From Patiria miniata (lineage: Eukaryota; Echinodermata; Asteroidea; Valvatida; Asterinidae): a stretch of 64,000 nucleotides of DNA. Where the stretch lies: the NCBI RefSeq assembly GCF_015706575.1, contig NW_024037076.1, positions 12,528,898 to 12,592,897 on the forward strand, in the 5' to 3' direction. Position 1 is the stretch's first letter. Each line of letters begins with the position of its first letter. Below, one piece after another: positions 59,061 to 64,000 of this stretch. The translations under genes were made by a program, and so were the position numbers. Under the pieces are notes generated by a model. That model ran no database searches. It was not told where the DNA came from and worked only from the letters and a program-made list of their open reading frames with translations.

Positions 59061-59264
59061 GGGTGACACAGAACCAATGCATTGTTGGCTGGAGTGGATT
59101 TAATCGACGTTTCGAGACAGTAAAACTGCTCTTCTTCAGGAATCTATACAAGTCAAAAAACAACAATAACAAAACTTAAACAAAACGAACTTAAACGACA
59201 ATAACAGAACTGCGTTCATGCGTTCATGATATATATGTACATGCTTCAGATACATAACATTACC

Positions 59265-59385
59265 ATTCGCTCTTTTCGCACTCCGCCACTGGGCATGCAC
59301 AGCCACTGAACCAGCTATGTTCATTGTGTAAGGTTGCCAGAGCAAGGCTCTGCATGCCCATGGCGGAAGTGTGAAAAGAGCGAAT
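59265..59385. mobile_element. Small MITE with ATTCGCTCTTTTCGCACTCC ends
   Basis: The ends ATTCGCTCTTTTCGCACTCC and (complement) ATTCGCTCTTTTCACACTTC continue as CGCCA on both sides. It is 121 bp, between the LINE and the plus-strand GPCR. Confidence 0.78.
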
Positions 59386-59942
59386 ACTGACCAACATGTA
59401 TCTTGTCCACGTTTTCAATTCACATTTATTGCTTTGGGACATTCCACATCCTCACTGTCTTGAGCATTTCAACATTTAGTTAGTTTGAATCTCACAAGTA
59501 ATTTTAATCTACTTAGAAATCTTCGAAACACTTTTAACCTCAACCTTTTCAGAATCTCACGAGCTGAGAGAAGAGATTGGTTACATGGTGCAACTGTTCA
59601 CTATAATGGTATTGTTATATTCACCGTGCAAACCTTCACATCTTATCCAATAATCACAAGGCTGGCATTTGATGGCATCCTGTTTGCCTGTCCATCAAGA
59701 AAAATTGAATTCTAATGAGTTTGTGGCTGTTTGTTTATGTTGGCTATCATATCAACCTGGCATCACACATGCAATCATATTGGAACAGACACTCCAATTT
59801 GGCCGACGAGAGCACACGCATTCCAATTTCCATCACTGACTACTGGTCCTTCGGCAGAACGTTTCGACAATTGGACTTTACGGGATCACAAACAATTCAA
59901 CAAACGTTCACCATGCTGCCTTCCTCCACTTCTGTTTCTGCA

Positions 59943-60878
59943 ATGGATCCGGCTCTCGCAACAATAACAGCAGTCTATTTTTTACTCAATTCTGCGGCAG
60001 TTGGATTTGGTGGGACTTTGTCCACCATCGTTGCTCGTCGAATGTCCAATCTGGATAGCAGCACCAGGCTTTGTATGGTGTCCCTGGCTGTCGCAGATAT
60101 GTTGACGATTTTGCCGCATCTTGCAACCTTTGTGGCTATAGTGGCACAGCGGTGGCCCTTTGGGGTGGCGGTCTGCAACCTAAGCGCTCTCATGCTCACA
60201 CTCGCATCATTTGCATCTGTAACATTTATCACCGCACTCAGCGTGGACAGGTACATGGTGATAACGCGCCCCTTCTACTACACCCAAGAAAAGGTCCAAC
60301 GCTTCTTCAAAATCTCCATAGCACTGATCTGGGCGATATTCAGCCTCGCTTTCATCATTGGCACCATCTTGCGCAAAACTAATGCTGGGCTTGAAGCAAT
60401 TGATTGCGCAATAAAAGTAAGCAAGTCTCGTTTGTCATTGCTTTCACTTTTACTCATCCCAGTTTTAGGGATACCCCTGCTGTTGGTTTGCACCATCTAT
60501 GCCCGCCTTTTGATTCTCGGCCGAAAGCACGCGCTCCGAATCCGCCAACAGAATCCCGATCCCCAACCCAACAACGCCGCCGGAAGCGGACGACGTGGCT
60601 ACAAGACCTTCGCCGCTGTGACGCTCTGCTTTGCCCTGACCAGCTTGCCTTACATGGCAAGTGTCATTCATGTACAATTTATTGCATCTGATGAAATGTT
60701 GGGCAGTTCACCTGCATTGACAATCCTCGCTGTGTGCAAGCTTATCTTCAATAGTCACGGCTGGCTAAACGCCCTGGTCTACGTATTCATGAACAGGTGT
60801 TTCCGAAAAGAGGCTAAGAAAGTGCTGAAGGGGGCATGGCGGTGCATTCGCAGGCAACAAGACCATCCAGAACAGTGA
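59943..60878 (+). CDS. Class A GPCR, second family, intact, intronless
   Basis: A 311-aa seven-transmembrane receptor from MDPALATITA, ligand unknown. Landmarks: LAVAD with Asp52 (TM2), RWPFGVAVC with Cys78, DRY at 102-104, LTSLPY in TM6, and HGWLNALVYVFMN in TM7. TM1 has GGT where class A normally has GN, and TM7 has NALVY instead of NPxxY. The start follows the ATG shared with the second copy; in-frame ATGs at 59913 and 59715 could extend it to 321 or 387 aa. It is on the strand opposite SEC16 and unrelated in detail to the minus-strand array. Confidence 0.88.
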   Translation: MDPALATITAVYFLLNSAAVGFGGTLSTIVARRMSNLDSSTRLCMVSLAVADMLTILPHLATFVAIVAQRWPFGVAVCNLSALMLTLASFASVTFITALSVDRYMVITRPFYYTQEKVQRFFKISIALIWAIFSLAFIIGTILRKTNAGLEAIDCAIKVSKSRLSLLSLLLIPVLGIPLLLVCTIYARLLILGRKHALRIRQQNPDPQPNNAAGSGRRGYKTFAAVTLCFALTSLPYMASVIHVQFIASDEMLGSSPALTILAVCKLIFNSHGWLNALVYVFMNRCFRKEAKKVLKGAWRCIRRQQDHPEQ

Positions 60879-61248
60879 ACCATGAACCCTTATCTTGCTA
60901 CACACAGCACAGAAGTGGTGTAGTTCTCGAATACATTTTACATACTCATGAGAAATTACTCGTACCGGTACTCATGGCAAAGTACTCATACTCGTACTCA
61001 TGAACGTAAGGGACCAGCACCCCTTTTTCTACAGTTTGGTACGCTGTTACATACATTTAATGTATTCTTGGAACTCTTGGAAATGTACTGGACTACAATA
61101 CAGCAACACAGAGTAGCAGGTGTACAAGTCTACGGGACCTTGCTGTATTGAGCCATCAACACCAGTGCACAAACTGCCAATACTAAAGGGCCTGTACATG
61201 AGGGAACGACTGGATAATTCAAAGCCATTATAATGACTACAATCCTTG

Positions 61249-61435
61249 CGGTACTCGCTGCTACATCAGATTCGAACCAGCCAACGAATCCCGGCGAGCT
61301 CGGTGGTTGAGTGCTTAGACGTCTGCACTAGAAAGCAGGAGGTTGTGGGTTTGAGTCCCACCCGAGTGATGTTTTCTAACTTTCTAACACACTGAGTATA
61401 CAGTGTTTATTTGTCAGTGCAGGGCAAAACCTAAT
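61249..61435 (+). repeat. tRNA-derived SINE, monomer copy
   Basis: Leader GCTACATCAGATTCGAACCA, A box CTCGGTGGTTGAGTGCTTAGA, B box GGGTTTGAGTCCCACC, body TATACAGTGTTTAT and GCAGGGCAAAACCTAAT. Same family as 30492-30737, inserted between the two plus-strand GPCR copies. Confidence 0.78.
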
Positions 61436-61846
61436 AATGAGTCTACAATTTTATTATACAGCAAAGTGAAAAGGCAACCATGTGCTAATCAAATGTGACA
61501 CATTTGATGTGCCTGATATGAAACTTTCTTATTAACCCACAAGGCTGACATTTGATAGCATCCTGTTTGCCCGTCAATCAAGCAAAATTGAATTGTAATG
61601 AGTTTTTGGCTGTTTGTTTATTTTGGCTATCATATAAGCCTATAGCGTCTACATGTACATGCAATAATATTGGACCGACACTGTGCCTCGCACCCACTCC
61701 AATTTCCATTACTTTCTACCAGTCGTTCAGCAGAGCATTTCCACTTTGGTGGCAAGTTTACGTACATGTACTAGAGAAAGAGACTTTGCGGGATCATAAA
61801 CAAACTAACATTTGGCTTGCTGCCTTTGTACACTTCTGTTTCTGCA

Positions 61847-62788
61847 ATGGATCAGGCTGTCGCAGCAATAATGGCAGTCTACTTTTTACTCAATTCTGCG
61901 GCAGTTGGATTTGGTGGGACTCTGTCCATCATCGTTGCTCGCCGAATGTCCAGTCTGGATGGCAGCAGCAGGCTTTGTATGGTGTCCCTGGCTGTCGCTG
62001 ACATGCTGACAATTTGGCCGTATCTTGCAACCTTTGTGGCTATGGTGGCACAGCAGTGACCCTTTGGGAATGAGGTCTGCAACTTAAGTGCTCTCATGCT
62101 CGACATGTCATCATTTGCATCTGTCGCATTTATCACTGCACTCAGCGTGGACAGGTACATGGTGATAACGCACCCCTTCTCCTACACTCAAGAAAAGGTC
62201 CAACGTTTCTTCAAAATTTCCATGGTACTACTGTGGGTGATACTTGGCCTAGCTTTCATCTCTTGCGCCATCATTTTCTACAACAGGGATTGGCTGGAAG
62301 GGATTTACTGCGTGATCCAAGTAAAAGGGACAACAACTCTGAGGTTCTGGTTTGCAGTCTTACTCATCCCAGCTTTAGGGATACCCATGCTGTTGGTTTG
62401 CACCATCTATGCCCGCCTTTTGATTCTTGGCCGAAAGCACGCGCTCCGAATCCGCCAACAGAATCCCGATCCCCAACCCAACAACGCCGCCGGAAGTGGA
62501 CGACGTGGCTACAAGACCTTCGCTGCTGTGACGCTCTGCTTTGCCCTGACCAGCTTGCCTTACATGGCCAGCGTCATTCATGTACAATTCATCCTATCCG
62601 ATGACATGAGGGGCAGCTCACCTGCATTGACAATCCTCACTGTGTGCAAGTTTATCTTCAACAGTCACGGCTGGCTAAACGCCCTGGTCTACGTATTCAT
62701 GAACAGGTGTTTCCGACAGGAGGCTAAGAAAGTGCTGAAGGGGGCACGGCGCTGCATGTGCAGGCAACAAGACCATCCAGAACAGTGA
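61847..62788 (+). pseudogene. Class A GPCR, second family, copy 2, single nonsense codon
   Basis: Aligned along its whole length with 59943-60878 and starting MDQAVAAIMAVYFLLN. A TGA at 62057-62059 replaces the Trp codon of the conserved RWPFG motif (W71 of copy 1). The frame then continues intact through DRYMVI, a TM4-ECL2 region that differs strongly from copy 1, an almost identical TM5-tail region, and the same QDHPEQ end. It is either a young pseudogene, a segregating null allele or an assembly error. Confidence 0.8.
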
Positions 62789-63069
62789 ACCATGAACCCT
62801 TACCTTGCTACACAGAACACAGCGATGTAGTTCTTCTACTCATACTTTATTCAATTTGTTTGTACTCGTACTGATACTCATGATAACGTTCTCCCAAATT
62901 TTTAAAAATTTTTGAGGTACATGCAGGAAAGAACCCATTTTCTACTGTTTGGTATGTTTTTGCATACATTTTATGCCCAATGTGACAGCAAAAAGCTCTT
63001 GATAACATGAGAGCCCATCGAAATATGCTTGCACTCATGGATAAGTACTTGTACTGGTAATATACTCAT

Positions 63070-64000
63070 ACATGTACTCTTGGAAATGTACTCATCTGAG
63101 GGTGTCCACCTTTGTGCAGGAGCAGACAGTAGCCTCTTCAACCTGGCTCTCTTCCGCGCCAAAACCAAAGTACGCAAAGTCCTCATACAGGAGCTCCTGT
63201 TTGCAGATGATGCTGCGTTGACATCACACACCTAGGAAGGCCTGCAGAGTCTGACATCACTGACAGATTTGCCACTGCCTGCATTGAGTTCGGCCTGACC
63301 AACATCATGGAACAGGGTGTCAGCAACACCCCATTGATCTTCATCAAAGACCACATCCTTGAAGTGGTCCCAGAATTCACACACCTGGGTTCAACTATCA
63401 CGAGCAGCCTGTCCCTCAACGCTGATATCAGCAAATGCATTGGGAAGGCATCCACTGCCATGTCAGGACTAGTCAAAAGGGTACGGAAAAACTGCACCCA
63501 CATATGGCACACAAGGGTCCGTGTGTATCAGGCGTGTGTTCTCAGTACTCTACTCTATGGCAGTGAGACGTGGAAAACATACACCCAGCAAGAACATCGC
63601 CTGAATGCATTTCGTATACATGTGCTGCCTCCTTTTAAAGACGTATCCTTGGCATCAAACCACAAGGTCCTTGAGGAGGCAAACATCCCCAGCATGTTCA
63701 CCCTGCTGTGTCAGTGACTCCTGCGATAGCTCAGCCATACACACCGCATGGATGATGGTAGAATACCCAAAGATGTTCTCTACAGCCAGCTGGCCATTGG
63801 CACCAAACCCACTACTGGCCCTGCTCTCCGCTTCAAAGATGTCTGAAGGCGTGACATGAAGCAGTGCGACATTGACCCCACTAAATTAGGAGCCTGATGC
63901 CAATGACTGGCAAGCATGGAGGGCTGTAGTACCGGTATGTGAAGGAGTCATGAACAGTGTGGAAAAGCACTACAACATCTGGCAGGATAAGTGTGACAGG
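63070..64000 (+). mobile_element. LINE reverse transcriptase C-terminal part, continues past the window
   Basis: The translation includes LIQELLFADDAALTSHT, ILEVVPEFTHLGSTITSSLS, ADISKCIGKASTAMSGLVKR, VYQACVLSTLLYGSETW and VLEEANIPSMFTLL. This is the thumb/C-terminal pattern of a common invertebrate non-LTR element. FADD is the catalytic motif. Frame changes after about 63235 and after 63717 show it is degraded, although the homology continues (RDMKQCDIDP) to the window end. Confidence 0.82.

Larger units (their letters stand above)
57339..64000. other. Region upstream of the last visible SEC16 exon
   Basis: SEC16 needs further upstream exons (rest of the central domain and the N-terminal region) and none is recognisable here, so this is probably one long SEC16 intron. 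It holds two MITEs, LINE reverse-transcriptase pieces, a small foldback element, the plus-strand GPCR pair and a SINE. Confidence 0.55.

Noticed and set aside
59090-59150. Conserved-looking stretch TTTAATCGACGTTTCGAGAC
   Set aside because: I recall similar sequence scattered in invertebrate repeats but found no second copy or element ends here, so I do not assign it.
60278-60691. Minus-strand and alternative-frame open frames inside the GPCR
   Set aside because: Shadows of the receptor coding sequence; the same shadows appear in copy 2.

Overview
This is nuclear DNA from an animal. It is AT-rich, has short exons with canonical GT/AG splice sites, and is dense in short non-autonomous transposons and tRNA-derived SINEs. 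The repeat style, the lineage-specific intronless GPCR clusters and the protein sequences suggest an invertebrate deuterostome (echinoderm, hemichordate or possibly amphioxus). That placement is an inference.

Two host housekeeping genes lie head-to-tail on the minus strand. GTF3C5 (TFIIIC subunit 5) is complete in eight exons, 10618 down to 3308, and encodes 554 aa with every junction in phase. The 3' half of SEC16 (COPII coat assembly at ER exit sites) runs from 57338 down to a stop at 15476 in 17 recognisable exons. They cover part of the conserved central domain, the Gln-rich linkers and the C-terminal WFGG / IQWDEKK / NYVDVF region. Its N-terminal half must lie beyond position 64000.

The most striking content sits in SEC16 introns. 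One intron of about 20 kb (28885-48844) holds a tandem array of five intact, intronless class A GPCR genes on the minus strand. Three are young copies repeating every ~2.8 kb and two are older mosaic copies. Relic units have lost the receptor, one by what looks like a clean deletion of the coding region. A second, unrelated intronless GPCR pair lies on the plus strand at 59.7-62.8 kb, one intact and one with a nonsense codon. It is probably inside the next upstream SEC16 intron.

The rest is a well-preserved record of mobile elements. There are several MITE families with readable terminal inverted repeats and target duplications (TTAA, TA and 8-bp types), a SINE family that occurs both as a monomer and as an inverted composite with an identifiable empty site, LINE reverse-transcriptase fragments, and minisatellites. 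The satellites include CTTGTGA-rich arrays next to exons and an 18-bp repeat that stays open in several frames.

Layout: 1-3307 repeats and the GTF3C5 3' flank; 3308-10618 GTF3C5; 10619-15475 intergenic with MITEs and satellites; 15476-28884 SEC16 C-terminal exons; 28885-48844 GPCR-bearing intron; 48845-57338 SEC16 central exons; 57339-64000 LINE pieces, MITEs and the plus-strand GPCR pair.
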